Of a stretch of 64,000 bases of DNA, positions 1-8,611 are shown one piece after another. Each line of letters opens with the position of its first letter. The stretch's first letter is position 1. Below the pieces are notes generated by a model. It was not told where the DNA came from. It saw only the letters and a program-made list of their open reading frames with translations, and ran no database searches. The stretch is taken from positions 1-64,000 of the forward strand of contig CASDTX010000003.1 of the NCBI GenBank assembly GCA_949283695.1. Direction: 5' to 3'. Both the position numbers and the translations under genes were made by a program. This DNA is from an uncultured Eubacteriales bacterium. Lineage in GTDB: Bacteria > Bacillota > Clostridia > Lachnospirales > Lachnospiraceae.

Positions 1-1541
1 CTGACGTGATCCTGAAAGTTCAGATGGTGAAAGAGAAACAGGAATATGCTTACTTTCAGTATGTAGACGCAGAGGGCGGATACATCGTAGCATACGGAGT
101 AGCGAAACTGAACGAGTACGGCTACTTCAATACAGGAGATCTTCAGGATGTACCGGAAGGCTACGAGCTGACAACAGTTGGAGACTTCACACCGAATGCA
201 GACGGATCAGACGTTGTTCTGAAGGTTCAGAAGATCAAAGAGAAACAGGAATATGCTTACATCCAGTATGTAGACGCAGAGGGCGGATACATCGTAGCAT
301 ACGGAGTAGCGAAACTGAATGAGTACGGCTACTTCAACACAGGAGATCTTCAGGATGTACCGGCCGGCTATGTGCTGGATACAGTTGGAGACTTCACACC
401 GAACGCAGACGGATCTGATGTGATCCTGAAAGTACGCAAGGTACAGCCGGAATACGCTTACATCCAGTATGTAGATGCAGAAGGCGGCTTTATCGTAGGC
501 TACGGAGTAGCGAAACTGAACGAGTATGGCTACTTCAACACAGGAGATCTTCAGGATGTGCCGGAAGGCTATGAGCTGACAACTGTTGGCGACTTTACAC
601 CGAATGCAGATGGCTCAGACGTTGTTCTGAAGGTTCAGAAGATCGTAACAATGAGAGATACTCAGATGAGAGTGACATTTGAGACACCGGACGGCAAGTT
701 CGTATGGGCAACCAGAATGATGTGCAAGCAGGCTCCGGACGGATCAGATGTAACATTCAGCCTGAACGAAGACTTCTATCTGCCGCTTGGATTCAAGCTG
801 GCTGAGGGTGTGGATCAGATTACAGATATCGTGATCCCGGCAGGTTCTACAGGCGGACACACAATGATCGTTGAGAAGATTGCAGATGTTCGCATGACGA
901 AGCTGACTGTAACATTCGAGACAACTGACGGCAAAGTGGTTGACAAAGACGTACTTCGCAAGTTAGGTCTCAATGGAACAGAAGTATCCTTCGTAGTAGG
1001 CAAGGATATCTTCCTTCCGGAAGGATATCAGTTCGCAGAGGGTGTTGATCAGGTAACAGATGAGATCGTACTGCTGGCAGGTTCCGTAGGCGGACATACA
1101 ATGATCGTTGAGGAGATCCCGGAAGAGCCGGTTGATCCTGAGGATCCGACAGATCCGGCAGAGCCGGTTGATCCGACAGATCCTGAGGATCCGGAAGATC
1201 CCGAGGATCCGGTAGAGCCGACAGATCCGGAAGACCCGGCAGATCCTGAGGATCCGGAAGATCCGGAAGATCCTGAGGATCCGGAAGATCCAGAAGATCC
1301 GGCAGATCCGGAAGATCCAGAAGATCCGGAAGATAAGGATGACGATACATCCGACAAGAAGGATGATACATCCGATAAGAAGGACGATTCCAAGGATAAG
1401 ACAAACGACAAGAAAGCCGATGCAAAGAAAGATTCCGCTCCGAAGACTGGAGATACAACTTCTCCGATCGTTCCGATCGCTGGAGCAGGACTCAGCCTTG
1501 CAGCGATCCTTGCAGTTCTGAAGAGAAAGGTATCAAAGTAA
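1..1541 (+). CDS. Repeat-rich cell-wall-anchored surface protein, 3' portion
   Basis: The frame is open at the left edge, so the N-terminus and any signal peptide lie outside the window. The visible part begins with three near-identical modules of 69, 69 and 67 residues (3-209, 210-416, 417-617) sharing core YVDAEGGYIVAYG. Two copies of a second, related module of about 75 residues follow (roughly 645-1120), each ending in GGHTMIVE. Then comes a Pro-Glu-Asp rich stalk (about 1120-1335), a Lys/Asp-rich stretch, and a sorting signal made of APKTGD (an LPXTG variant), a hydrophobic helix and a basic tail. The layout is that of a sortase-attached protein with a stalk that crosses the wall. The modules were not matched to a named domain; an adhesin-like role is inference only. 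A strong terminator follows at 1586. Confidence 0.85.
   Translation, partial: DVILKVQMVKEKQEYAYFQYVDAEGGYIVAYGVAKLNEYGYFNTGDLQDVPEGYELTTVGDFTPNADGSDVVLKVQKIKEKQEYAYIQYVDAEGGYIVAYGVAKLNEYGYFNTGDLQDVPAGYVLDTVGDFTPNADGSDVILKVRKVQPEYAYIQYVDAEGGFIVGYGVAKLNEYGYFNTGDLQDVPEGYELTTVGDFTPNADGSDVVLKVQKIVTMRDTQMRVTFETPDGKFVWATRMMCKQAPDGSDVTFSLNEDFYLPLGFKLAEGVDQITDIVIPAGSTGGHTMIVEKIADVRMTKLTVTFETTDGKVVDKDVLRKLGLNGTEVSFVVGKDIFLPEGYQFAEGVDQVTDEIVLLAGSVGGHTMIVEEIPEEPVDPEDPTDPAEPVDPTDPEDPEDPEDPVEPTDPEDPADPEDPEDPEDPEDPEDPEDPADPEDPEDPEDKDDDTSDKKDDTSDKKDDSKDKTNDKKADAKKDSAPKTGDTTSPIVPIAGAGLSLAAILAVLKRKVSK
3..617 (+). repeat. Three tandem 201-207 bp coding repeats
   Basis: Units start at 3, 210 and 417. They are nearly identical in DNA as well as protein, with the first two 207 bp long and the third two codons shorter. 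The low divergence suggests recent duplication or gene conversion, and copy number may vary between strains. The array may continue to the left of the window. Confidence 0.85.
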
Positions 1542-1585
1542 TTTTGAAAGCTTTCTGTAAGTAAAGCAAATACATAAGTAGTGAG

Positions 1586-1625
1586 ATATTGCCAAAAATG
1601 TACTGCATTTTTGGCAATATTCTTT
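1586..1625 (+). terminator. Rho-independent terminator of the surface protein gene
   Basis: Perfect 15-bp stem (1586-1600 with 1606-1620) around the 5-nt loop TACTG, followed by a short T-rich tract. It lies about 45 nt after the stop codon. Confidence 0.85.
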
Positions 1626-1629
1626 CAAG

Positions 1630-1658
1630 TTACGAAGAATTAGAAAACAGTCTATAAG
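1630..1658 (+). promoter_or_regulatory. Possible sigma-A promoter for the lipoprotein gene
   Basis: TTACGA and TATAAG separated by 17 nt, about 20 nt upstream of the lipoprotein start. Reasonable but imperfect match. Confidence 0.4.
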
Positions 1659-1677
1659 TGAGGAATCATTTCGAATC

Positions 1678-2226
1678 ATGAAAAAATGTATAAAATATCT
1701 TGCACTTTTCTGTTTCGCTGCAGTGCTTTTATGCGGCTGTAAAGGGAAGGATGAAGGTGCTGAAGCAGATCCTCTCGTCTTGCCGGATTATATGTTTGAT
1801 AAAGTCGAGAAATCAGACGAGTCCTGTACAGACGAGGAGATTCAGAAGATACAGGAAGGAATCAATAACTGGGCGAAAGCATATCTGCTTGTAGACAGTT
1901 ATACCAGCAGCGAAGACAAGGAAGCCATTGACACCGGACTGTATGAAAGTATTGTTTCCGATAAAGAACGCGAAGAAGTACAGAAGGACAGAGACGAGTT
2001 CTATCAGGACTGTGAAGTAGAGATCGAGTCTGTTTCGACAGAGGTAACTGCTGCGAACCCTGCAACCTATGAGGAAAAAAGCATGGGAGTTGCAAGCTGT
2101 AAGGTGACGATAACCGGCACCAGGAATGAGGAGAAGTTCGAGCGAAATTATGACTTGGAGCTGCTGATTAATTATTCGAGTAATACCGTATCCGTTTACG
2201 AGATCGGAGCAATCTCCTGGAAATAA
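1678..2226 (+). CDS. Small lipoprotein of unknown function
   Basis: 182 residues. The N-terminus MKKCIKY plus a hydrophobic run ending in the lipobox LLCGC marks a type II signal peptide with lipidation at the Cys near residue 20, so the mature protein should sit on the outer face of the membrane. The mature part is acidic with an alpha+beta look and a C-terminal strand-rich region; no family was recognised. It is flanked by terminators on both sides and therefore probably transcribed alone. Confidence 0.75.
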   Translation: MKKCIKYLALFCFAAVLLCGCKGKDEGAEADPLVLPDYMFDKVEKSDESCTDEEIQKIQEGINNWAKAYLLVDSYTSSEDKEAIDTGLYESIVSDKEREEVQKDRDEFYQDCEVEIESVSTEVTAANPATYEEKSMGVASCKVTITGTRNEEKFERNYDLELLINYSSNTVSVYEIGAISWK

Positions 2227-2240
2227 ATGGAGAAACCAGT

Positions 2241-2285
2241 TAAGAAAAATAAATAAGAAAAATAAATAAGAAAAATAAATAAGAA
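2241..2285. repeat. Short tandem repeat, 13-bp unit
   Basis: Three perfect copies of TAAGAAAAATAAA (2241-2253, 2254-2266, 2267-2279) plus a partial fourth, between the lipoprotein stop and the terminator. Such an AT-rich array is prone to slippage. Confidence 0.85.
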
Positions 2286-2335
2286 GAATCGCTGTGCGGC
2301 AGAACCTGTAAATCTGTCTCACAGCGATTCTTTTT
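2286..2335. terminator. Terminator, probably bidirectional
   Basis: 11-bp stem GAATCGCTGTG (2286-2296) with CACAGCGATTC (2320-2330), followed by TTTTT on the plus strand and by a T-rich stretch on the minus strand. It would end the lipoprotein transcript and the convergent exonuclease transcript. Confidence 0.8.
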
Positions 2336-2372
2336 GTCAGGAAATTCTTCGAGACGCGTCTGTATGCCGGTG

Positions 2373-3071
2373 TTATTTTTCTTTCAGAAGTGAATCAATG
2401 ATGCGTGACGCCTCGCTTCTGCTGAGTGTGTCAGGATCCCATGTCGGTGTGATCCCTTTCTTGCGGACCAGGCTGTTCAGAAATGAGAGCTGCTTCGGGG
2501 TGGCGGGCTGCTGCTTTTTGATTTTGTAGGTGAGCGGCAGCGGCTTGAAAAGGGCCGGATTCTGTTCTTCGAAATAGTGAGCTAATGTCTGGTACAGCTT
2601 TGCTGTCGCGAGTGCGTCGTGATAGGCGCGATGTGCGGATTTGTTCTCGATCTGATAGTACTCACAGAGGCTTCCGAGACTTTTGGATTCCAGGCCGGCC
2701 AGTGCTTTCTGCGCGATTTTAAGAGTGTCGATCCCCTGTTTTTCGAAGGGCAGATGGTCCAGCGCTGCGCTGCATTTCACGAAGCTGTAGTCGAAGATGA
2801 CGTTGTGGCCGATCAGGACATCCTCGCCGCAGAAATCCAGGAAATCCGAGACCACAGAGCTCCGGGAGCGCGCATTGGCAACCATATCGTTGGTAATTCC
2901 GGTGAGATTCGTTATCATGGGAGAGATCTGTGCCTGCGGGCGGATGAATTCGATGAAGCGGTCGGCGACTCTGCCGCCGCGCACCTTCAGTGCGCCGATC
3001 TCTATGATTTCATTTTCCTGTGGGTTCAGACCAGTTGTTTCTATATCAAAGGCTATGTAAGATTTTAACAT
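2373..3071 (-). CDS. DnaQ-family 3'-5' exonuclease (DEDDh type)
   Basis: 232 residues from the ATG at 3071, which has an AAGGAG site just upstream; a longer frame reaching 3248 lacks such a site and is unlike the family. All three exonuclease motifs are visible: ExoI with D-x-E in FDIETTG (about residues 9-15), ExoII HNVIFDYSF, and ExoIII HRAYHDA. This is the DEDDh fold of the proofreading subunit and of PolC-type nucleases. About 45 C-terminal residues (starting TPKQLSFLNSL) form an extra helical segment. It is a stand-alone nuclease, not the replicative PolC. Its substrate cannot be read from sequence; DNA repair or RNA trimming are both possible. Confidence 0.88.
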   Translation of the reverse strand: MLKSYIAFDIETTGLNPQENEIIEIGALKVRGGRVADRFIEFIRPQAQISPMITNLTGITNDMVANARSRSSVVSDFLDFCGEDVLIGHNVIFDYSFVKCSAALDHLPFEKQGIDTLKIAQKALAGLESKSLGSLCEYYQIENKSAHRAYHDALATAKLYQTLAHYFEEQNPALFKPLPLTYKIKKQQPATPKQLSFLNSLVRKKGITPTWDPDTLSRSEASRIIDSLLKEK

Positions 3072-3362
3072 TTGCAACAGACTCCTTTTCTGAGATCCGG
3101 CTGCCAGATCCCGGCCGGCAGGAAGAATCCAAAGTTCCCTTTTGTCCGCTGTCTTATGCTGTTCGGTGCAGATTTGCCATCCTGCGGGGCAGCGGATATA
3201 CAGCAATATATTAGCATACAGTGGGGCAGGATGCCAGGGAAAATACATTGATCTTTTTTAATATTAAAATATAATCTAATTCTTAAAATTATAAAAAATA
3301 TATAAAATACATCATTTACATTTGCACAGTAGATTATTATACTATGTTAATGTGTTAAAGTA

Positions 3363-3386
3363 TTTCCCGTTTTCGGGAAAAGGAGG
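3363..3386 (+). promoter_or_regulatory. Hairpin abutting the cstA ribosome binding site
   Basis: TTTCCCG-TTTT-CGGGAAA (3363-3380) lies directly against the AGGAGG site (3381-3386), with the start codon at 3396. The stem does not cover the site itself but could affect ribosome loading or message stability. No clear promoter was settled in the AT-rich stretch 3249-3362. Confidence 0.5.
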
Positions 3387-3395
3387 GTAAAACAT

Positions 3396-4883
3396 ATGAT
3401 TACATTTATCATTGGACTTGTAATCCTTATTGCCGGAGCCGCAATTTACGGACGGTTCTGTGAGAAGGTATTCGGTCCTGACGACAGGAAAACACCTGCT
3501 TATACGAAGCAGGACGGCGTGGACTATGTGCCGATGCAGGAGTGGAAGAACAGCCTGATCAACCTGCTGAATATCGCAGGTACAGGCCCGATCCTGGGAC
3601 CAATCCAGGGAATTCTGTTCGGACCCATCGCGTTCATTACGATTCCGATTGGAAATATTATCGGCGGTGCTATGCATGATTATTTCTCAGGTATGATCTG
3701 CCTGCGTGACGGCGGTACACAGATGCCGACGATGATCCGCAAGTACAGCAACAAAGGAATCTATACATTCTATCAGATTTTCTGCAGTCTGCTGCTTCTC
3801 CTTGTAGGTGCGGTATTTATCTACACACCAGGAGACATCGCGGCGACACAGGTATTTGGATTTGACGGAAAGGCGACATCTGTATCTACCTGGGTAATCT
3901 ACGGCGTGATCTTCGCGTACTACCTGGTTGCTACCGTGTTCCCGATCGATAAGATCATCGGACGGATCTACCCGATCTTCGGCGCGATCCTTCTGTTCTC
4001 AGCTGTCGGTGTATTCATCGGACTTTTCGTACACGGATATCCGCTGACAGAGATCTGGGAGGACTGGAACGGCGGACTGGTTGCATATGGCGACTACTTC
4101 AGCGCGAATCACTTCATTCCGATTTTCTTCATCACAGTAGCATGTGGTATCCTCTCCGGATTCCATTCTACTCAGACAGCGATCATCTCTCGTACGATGA
4201 AGAGCGAGAAGCAGGGACGTATGACATTCTATAACATGATGGTTCTGGAAGGCTTTATCGCAATGGTATGGGCAGCAGGCGCTATGGGTATTTACAACCT
4301 GGGCGAGCAGGCAGCGGATGCTTCTCTCGCGACAGCTACCATCGGCGTTGTATGTAAAGACATCCTCGGACCTGTGGGCGGCATCATCGCGATCGCAGGT
4401 GTCATCGTACTTCCGATTACATCCGGAGATACAGCACTTCGTGCGCTTCGTATGACCGTTGCTGACGCAATGCATCTGGATCAGACGAAAGTGAAGAAGC
4501 GTCTCGGTCTTGCATCAGTGATTTTCGTTCTGGTAGCAGTGATCCTTGTATTTGCAAAGAGCAACGCAGACGGATTCAACATCCTGTGGAGATACTTCGC
4601 TTGGTCGAACCAGAGTCTGTCTCTGTTCGCATTCCTTGCGATCACAGTATGGATGTTTGAGACCGGAAGAGGAAAATATGCGTGGATGCCTCTGATCCCC
4701 GGGGCATGGTATACGTTTGTTACGATTACATATATCGTGAATGCGAAGATCGGATTCAACGTACCGTGGACAGCAGCATACGTCATCGGCGTTGTGGCAG
4801 CAGCAGCGTATGTGGGAGCGCTGATCTGGTATGGTAAGAAGCGTTCTGCAATGAAAGCAAACAAGAAAAGTTCTGGGAAATAG
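3396..4883 (+). CDS. cstA: CstA-family carbon starvation protein / transporter
   Basis: 495 residues with many hydrophobic helices and the conserved CstA N-terminal half (GPDDRKTPA, NIAGTGPILGPIQG, GGAMHDYFSG). CstA proteins import peptides, and some import pyruvate, when carbon is scarce. The protein is shorter than the roughly 700-residue E. coli CstA, as is common for Firmicutes members. It is monocistronic, bounded by AT-rich upstream sequence and a 17-bp terminator. A good AGGAGG site lies 9 nt upstream of the ATG. Which substrate it moves cannot be told from the sequence. Confidence 0.9.
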   Translation: MITFIIGLVILIAGAAIYGRFCEKVFGPDDRKTPAYTKQDGVDYVPMQEWKNSLINLLNIAGTGPILGPIQGILFGPIAFITIPIGNIIGGAMHDYFSGMICLRDGGTQMPTMIRKYSNKGIYTFYQIFCSLLLLLVGAVFIYTPGDIAATQVFGFDGKATSVSTWVIYGVIFAYYLVATVFPIDKIIGRIYPIFGAILLFSAVGVFIGLFVHGYPLTEIWEDWNGGLVAYGDYFSANHFIPIFFITVACGILSGFHSTQTAIISRTMKSEKQGRMTFYNMMVLEGFIAMVWAAGAMGIYNLGEQAADASLATATIGVVCKDILGPVGGIIAIAGVIVLPITSGDTALRALRMTVADAMHLDQTKVKKRLGLASVIFVLVAVILVFAKSNADGFNILWRYFAWSNQSLSLFAFLAITVWMFETGRGKYAWMPLIPGAWYTFVTITYIVNAKIGFNVPWTAAYVIGVVAAAAYVGALIWYGKKRSAMKANKKSSGK

Positions 4884-4907
4884 AAAATAGAGCGGCAGTG
4901 ATGCCGG

Positions 4908-4968
4908 ACAGCGGCCTGTATCTGACAGAGTTTCCAGGTGAGGGAACAGATACAGGCCGCTGTTTGCT
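4908..4968 (+). terminator. Terminator after cstA
   Basis: Perfect 17-bp stem (4908-4924 with 4947-4963) with a 22-nt loop, then TTGCTGTCTT. The T-tract is weak but the stem is long. Confidence 0.7.
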
Positions 4969-5037
4969 GTCTTCTGGAACGGCACCGGAGAATGCCGTTC
5001 CTTAGATATTATTTTCAGAGGAATCTTCTCAGAGGGG

Positions 5038-5469
5038 CTACAGGTAGGCCCGGGCTTCTTTCATGAGGGTTTCCTCTGCTTTCAGAATCTTCTGCGTCAG
5101 CGCGGAGGCTTTTCTGTCTGCCTGATTCAGGGTGTTTAAGTGTTCGCTCAGCGTTTTGATTCCCATATTGCAGCCGTCAATCAGCAGTTTGGCAATCTGG
5201 TGATTGTCGTCGCTGAACGTCAGCTTTAACTCTGTCGTAAACCAGGAGAACGCGCTGGCCGCAGTTCCGGGTTCTCTGGGTTCGAAACCGCCGTCGCTGA
5301 GCATTGCGGCGGCTTCACTTTGCAGCTCTTCATGCCGTTCGATATACCGGTCTGTCAGCTCTTTCAGGTTCTCGTCCCGGATATACGGACGGATCTGTTT
5401 CATGCTGTCTGCGCCCATCTCGCATCCGATGCTGCATTCTTCCAATAATTTTCTTGTCTGTTCGTCCAT
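5038..5469 (-). CDS. Helical protein of unknown function
   Basis: 143 residues, almost entirely predicted helix, with amphipathic segments suggesting a four-helix bundle. No signal peptide or membrane segment. Two Cys lie near the N-terminus (CSIGC, residues 12-16). It resembles uncharacterised small bundle proteins of Lachnospiraceae and perhaps the DUF2383/ferritin-like type, but the metal-binding E-x-x-H pattern of true ferritins is not seen, so no function is assigned. It is a single gene transcribed opposite to cstA and divergent from the coaBC operon. Confidence 0.65.
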   Translation of the reverse strand: MDEQTRKLLEECSIGCEMGADSMKQIRPYIRDENLKELTDRYIERHEELQSEAAAMLSDGGFEPREPGTAASAFSWFTTELKLTFSDDNHQIAKLLIDGCNMGIKTLSEHLNTLNQADRKASALTQKILKAEETLMKEARAYL

Positions 5470-5549
5470 GGCGGAAATTCCTTTCTCTGATTGTGGGATT
5501 AGTGTGTCCGGACAGCTGCAATTTTATGCGCAATCGTGAATGTGACAGA

Positions 5550-5578
5550 TTGATTTTTGGGACCCCATGCAATATAAT
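5550..5578 (+). promoter_or_regulatory. Promoter of the coaBC-panT-coaX operon
   Basis: TTGATT (5550-5555), a 17-nt spacer, then a perfect TATAAT (5573-5578). It lies about 100 nt upstream of coaBC. Confidence 0.7.
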
Positions 5579-5683
5579 GTTTTCAGTTCACATCGCCGTA
5601 CAGAATCCGGCAGAACACAGCGGCGGGAAGGAGCTGTATGCGCACAGATGTGAAAGAGTTCTTAGAAAGGGGGACAAAAGCTT

Positions 5684-6928
5684 TTGTTAAAAGGGAAAAC
5701 AATTCTTCTGGGTGTGTCAGGCAGCATTGCCGCATATAAGACGGCCAGTCTGGCCAGTGCGCTGAAGAAGCAGGGAGCTGACGTTCATGTGCTGATGACG
5801 AGAAATGCCGTTCATTTCATCAATCCCATCACCTTTGAGTCATTGACCGGCAATAAGTGTCTGGTGGACACGTTTGACCGGAATTTTGAATTCAATGTGG
5901 AACATGTGGCCCTGGCAAAGAGAGCGGATGTGGTGATGGTCGCGCCGGCCAGTGCAAATGTGATCGGCAAGATCGCCCACGGGATCGCGGATGATATGCT
6001 GACAACCACGGTGATGGCCTGCAAATGCAGGAAACTGATCTCACCGGCGATGAACACGAACATGTTCGAAAATCCGGTTGTTCAGGATAATCTGAAGATC
6101 CTCGCGGACTATGGCTGGCAGGTGATCCGCCCGGCTGTGGGCTATCTGGCCTGCGGGGACACCGGAGCGGGGAAGATGCCGGAGCCGGAAGTCCTGCTGG
6201 ACTATATTCTGCAGGAAGCGGAGTACGAGAAGGATATGGCCGGTCTGTCCGTGCTTGTGACGGCAGGGCCGACAGAGGAAGCGCTGGATCCGGTTCGATA
6301 TATTACGAACCACTCGACCGGACGGATGGGGTATGCCATCGCCCGGGTGTGTGCCCGCCGGGGAGCGGAGGTCACGCTTGTGACCGGTCCTACCGTGCTT
6401 GATCCGCCTCGGTTCACAGAGGTCGTACGGGTGAAGTCTGCGGCAGAGATGTTCCGGGAAGTGACCGGGCGCGCGCCTCTGCAGGATATCATCATCAAAG
6501 CTGCGGCTGTTGCCGACTACAGACCGAAACAGGTAAGCGCTGAGAAGATCAAGAAGAAGGAAGGCGAAGCAGGGGATCTGTCTGTGCTGGAGCTGGAACG
6601 TACAGCAGACATTCTGGCATATCTGGGCGAGCATAAGCGGCCGGGACAGTTCCTGTGCGGATTCGCTATGGAGACAGAGAATCTGCTTGAAAATGCCCGC
6701 AGAAAGCTTCAGAAGAAGCATCTGGATATGATCGCGGCCAACAGCCTGCGGATAGACGGGGCCGGGTTCGGCGGCGATACAAATGTGGTGACGCTTATCA
6801 CAGCGGAGGAGGAAGTCTCACTCGGGAAGATGTCGAAGGAGGAGACAGCCGCGAAGATGCTGGATAAGATCCTGGCTCTGCGCAGGCAGCACAGGGACAC
6901 CGAAGGCGGAGAGAACAGCCTGAAATAA
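5684..6928 (+). CDS. coaBC: Bifunctional phosphopantothenoylcysteine decarboxylase/synthetase
   Basis: 414 residues. The N-terminal CoaC flavoprotein domain (about 1-185) has GVSGSIAAYK, the PASAN FMN segment and the catalytic-flap Cys in LACGDTGAGKMPE. The C-terminal CoaB domain (about 190-400) has GPTEE and ITNHSTGRMG. Together they join cysteine to 4'-phosphopantothenate and decarboxylate the product to 4'-phosphopantetheine on the way to CoA. Translation starts at TTG (5684), with an AGAAAGGGGG site about 10 nt upstream. It is the first gene of an operon whose other members import pantothenate and phosphorylate it. Confidence 0.95.
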   Translation: MLKGKTILLGVSGSIAAYKTASLASALKKQGADVHVLMTRNAVHFINPITFESLTGNKCLVDTFDRNFEFNVEHVALAKRADVVMVAPASANVIGKIAHGIADDMLTTTVMACKCRKLISPAMNTNMFENPVVQDNLKILADYGWQVIRPAVGYLACGDTGAGKMPEPEVLLDYILQEAEYEKDMAGLSVLVTAGPTEEALDPVRYITNHSTGRMGYAIARVCARRGAEVTLVTGPTVLDPPRFTEVVRVKSAAEMFREVTGRAPLQDIIIKAAAVADYRPKQVSAEKIKKKEGEAGDLSVLELERTADILAYLGEHKRPGQFLCGFAMETENLLENARRKLQKKHLDMIAANSLRIDGAGFGGDTNVVTLITAEEEVSLGKMSKEETAAKMLDKILALRRQHRDTEGGENSLK

Positions 6929-6990
6929 AAAAGAGACAGTAGACCAACAAGTATTGTATCCCGAGAGGGAATGATAACAAGGAGGCAGTT

Positions 6991-7722
6991 ATGAATCAAT
7001 CAGAAAGAACGAAACAGACAGGAAATATGCAGACAGGAAATACGCGGACAGGGAGCCGATACAGTACCATGAGTATGGTTCAGGTGGCGATCTTCGGTGC
7101 AATTATATGCATCATGGCCTTTACCCCCTTTCTGGGCTACATCCCGCTTGGATTTACCAGGGCGACGATCATCCATGTGCCTGTCATCATCGCATCCCTG
7201 CTGCTGGGGCCGAAGAAGGGCGGAGTGCTCGGCTTTCTCTTTGGCCTGACAAGCTTTATCAATAATACCATGAATCCGACGCCCACGTCGTTCGTATTTA
7301 CGCCATTCTACAGTGTGGCAGGAGTTGACGGGGGGATCGGCAGCGTGGTGATCTGCTTTATACCGAGAATCCTTGTCGGCATTGTACCGTATTATGTGTA
7401 TAAACTGGCCCTGCGTCTCTCCGGAAGCGAGACGCAGAAGAGGGGCGTGTCCGGCGTGGGACTGACGCTTGCCGGTGTCTGCGGGGCGCTGGTGAATACT
7501 CTGCTGGTGATGAATCTGATCTTTGTCTTCTTCCGGGAGGCGTATGCTGAGGCGAATAATGTCGCGGTATCAGCGGTCTACAGCTTCATCCTTTCTGTGA
7601 TCGGCATAAACGGCGTGCCGGAGGCGATTGTGGCAGGAATTCTTACCCTGTGTATCGGACGGGTTCTCTTAAAGAAAAATATAAGAGAAAGGCTGGGTTT
7701 GAAAAATGATCTTGGCTATTGA
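6991..7722 (+). CDS. panT: ECF transporter S component, predicted pantothenate-specific
   Basis: 243 residues. A polar N-terminus with a small TGN repeat (about residues 8-24) precedes roughly six hydrophobic helices typical of an ECF substrate-binding S component (FGAIICIMAF, ASLLLGPKKGG, GFLFGLTSF). S components capture a vitamin and dock on the shared EcfAA'T energy module, which is not in this window. The position between coaBC and coaX is the classic context for the pantothenate protein PanT, so specificity is inferred from neighbours. The AAGGAGG site at 6980-6986 supports the ATG. Its 3' end overlaps coaX by 17 nt. Confidence 0.85.
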   Translation: MNQSERTKQTGNMQTGNTRTGSRYSTMSMVQVAIFGAIICIMAFTPFLGYIPLGFTRATIIHVPVIIASLLLGPKKGGVLGFLFGLTSFINNTMNPTPTSFVFTPFYSVAGVDGGIGSVVICFIPRILVGIVPYYVYKLALRLSGSETQKRGVSGVGLTLAGVCGALVNTLLVMNLIFVFFREAYAEANNVAVSAVYSFILSVIGINGVPEAIVAGILTLCIGRVLLKKNIRERLGLKNDLGY

Positions 7723-8479
7723 TATCGGCAACACGAATATTGTGATCGGCTGTATTGACGGAACGAAGTGTGTGTTCGTTGAGCGGCTCTCAACCGTCAG
7801 AACGAAGACGGAGCTGGAGTATGCCATTGATATTAAGAATGTTCTCGATATTTATCACATCAAGCGTGCGGATCTGGACGGAGGCATTATCTCTTCCGTC
7901 GTGCCGCAGATCACGACAGTGGCAAAGCTTGCTGTTGAGAAGATTTTGAAGAAGGAACCGCTTGTCGTTGGGGCAGGCATTAAAACAGGACTGAACATCC
8001 GGATCGACAATCCGGCACAGCTGGGAAGCGATCTGGTGGTAGACTCTGTGGCGGCACTGGCAGAATATCCTGCGCCTATGCTGATCTTTGATCTGGGAAC
8101 AGCCAATACGGTGTGCGTGATTGACAAGAATAAGAATTACATCGGAGGAATGATCTATCCGGGAATCGGTGTATCTCTGGACTCGCTTACTGCCAATGCA
8201 GCGCAGCTGGGCGGGATCAGCCTGGAAGCGCCGGCCCATATCATCGGGAAGAATACGGCAGAGTGTATGCAGAGCGGAACCATATACAGCTCGGCTGCCG
8301 CGATTGACGGGCTGATCGACCGGCTGACAGAAGAACTGGAAGGCAGTGTGACTGTGATCGCGACAGGAGGGCTGGCGAAGAAGATCGTACCGTACTGCAG
8401 ACGGGAGATCGTGCTGGATGATGACCTCCTCCTGAAGGGGCTGGCTGTCATCTACCGGAAGAATAAGAAAGCCTCATAA
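7706..8479 (+). CDS. coaX: Type III pantothenate kinase
   Basis: 257 residues. It opens with the phosphate-binding motif DIGNTN (5-10) and carries DLGTANTV and GGMIYPG, features of the ASKHA-fold CoaX kinases that phosphorylate pantothenate and are insensitive to CoA feedback. The start lies inside panT, overlapping by 17 nt, which points to translational coupling. A strong terminator follows. Confidence 0.95.
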   Translation: MILAIDIGNTNIVIGCIDGTKCVFVERLSTVRTKTELEYAIDIKNVLDIYHIKRADLDGGIISSVVPQITTVAKLAVEKILKKEPLVVGAGIKTGLNIRIDNPAQLGSDLVVDSVAALAEYPAPMLIFDLGTANTVCVIDKNKNYIGGMIYPGIGVSLDSLTANAAQLGGISLEAPAHIIGKNTAECMQSGTIYSSAAAIDGLIDRLTEELEGSVTVIATGGLAKKIVPYCRREIVLDDDLLLKGLAVIYRKNKKAS

Positions 8480-8501
8480 AGCATAGAAAATGGCATATAA
8501 A

Positions 8502-8560
8502 ATCTGGCAGACGGAACTGCCTTGGAAAACAAGCAGTTCCGTCTGCCAGATCTTTATATA
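8502..8560. terminator. Bidirectional terminator between coaX and glgD
   Basis: Perfect 19-bp stem (8502-8520 with 8533-8551) with a 12-nt loop. Short T-rich tails lie on both strands, so it can end the plus-strand coa operon and the minus-strand glg operon. Confidence 0.8.
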
Positions 8561-8611
8561 AGGGGTAGAGTTCTGTAATCGTAACTCAATTGTTCGCTGC
8601 GAGGGCAGGAT

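Noticed and set aside
1049..1411. Open frame on the minus strand coding a long GSS-rich repeat
   Set aside because: It is the antisense image of the Pro-Glu-Asp stalk of the wall protein; no ribosome site and no independent evidence.
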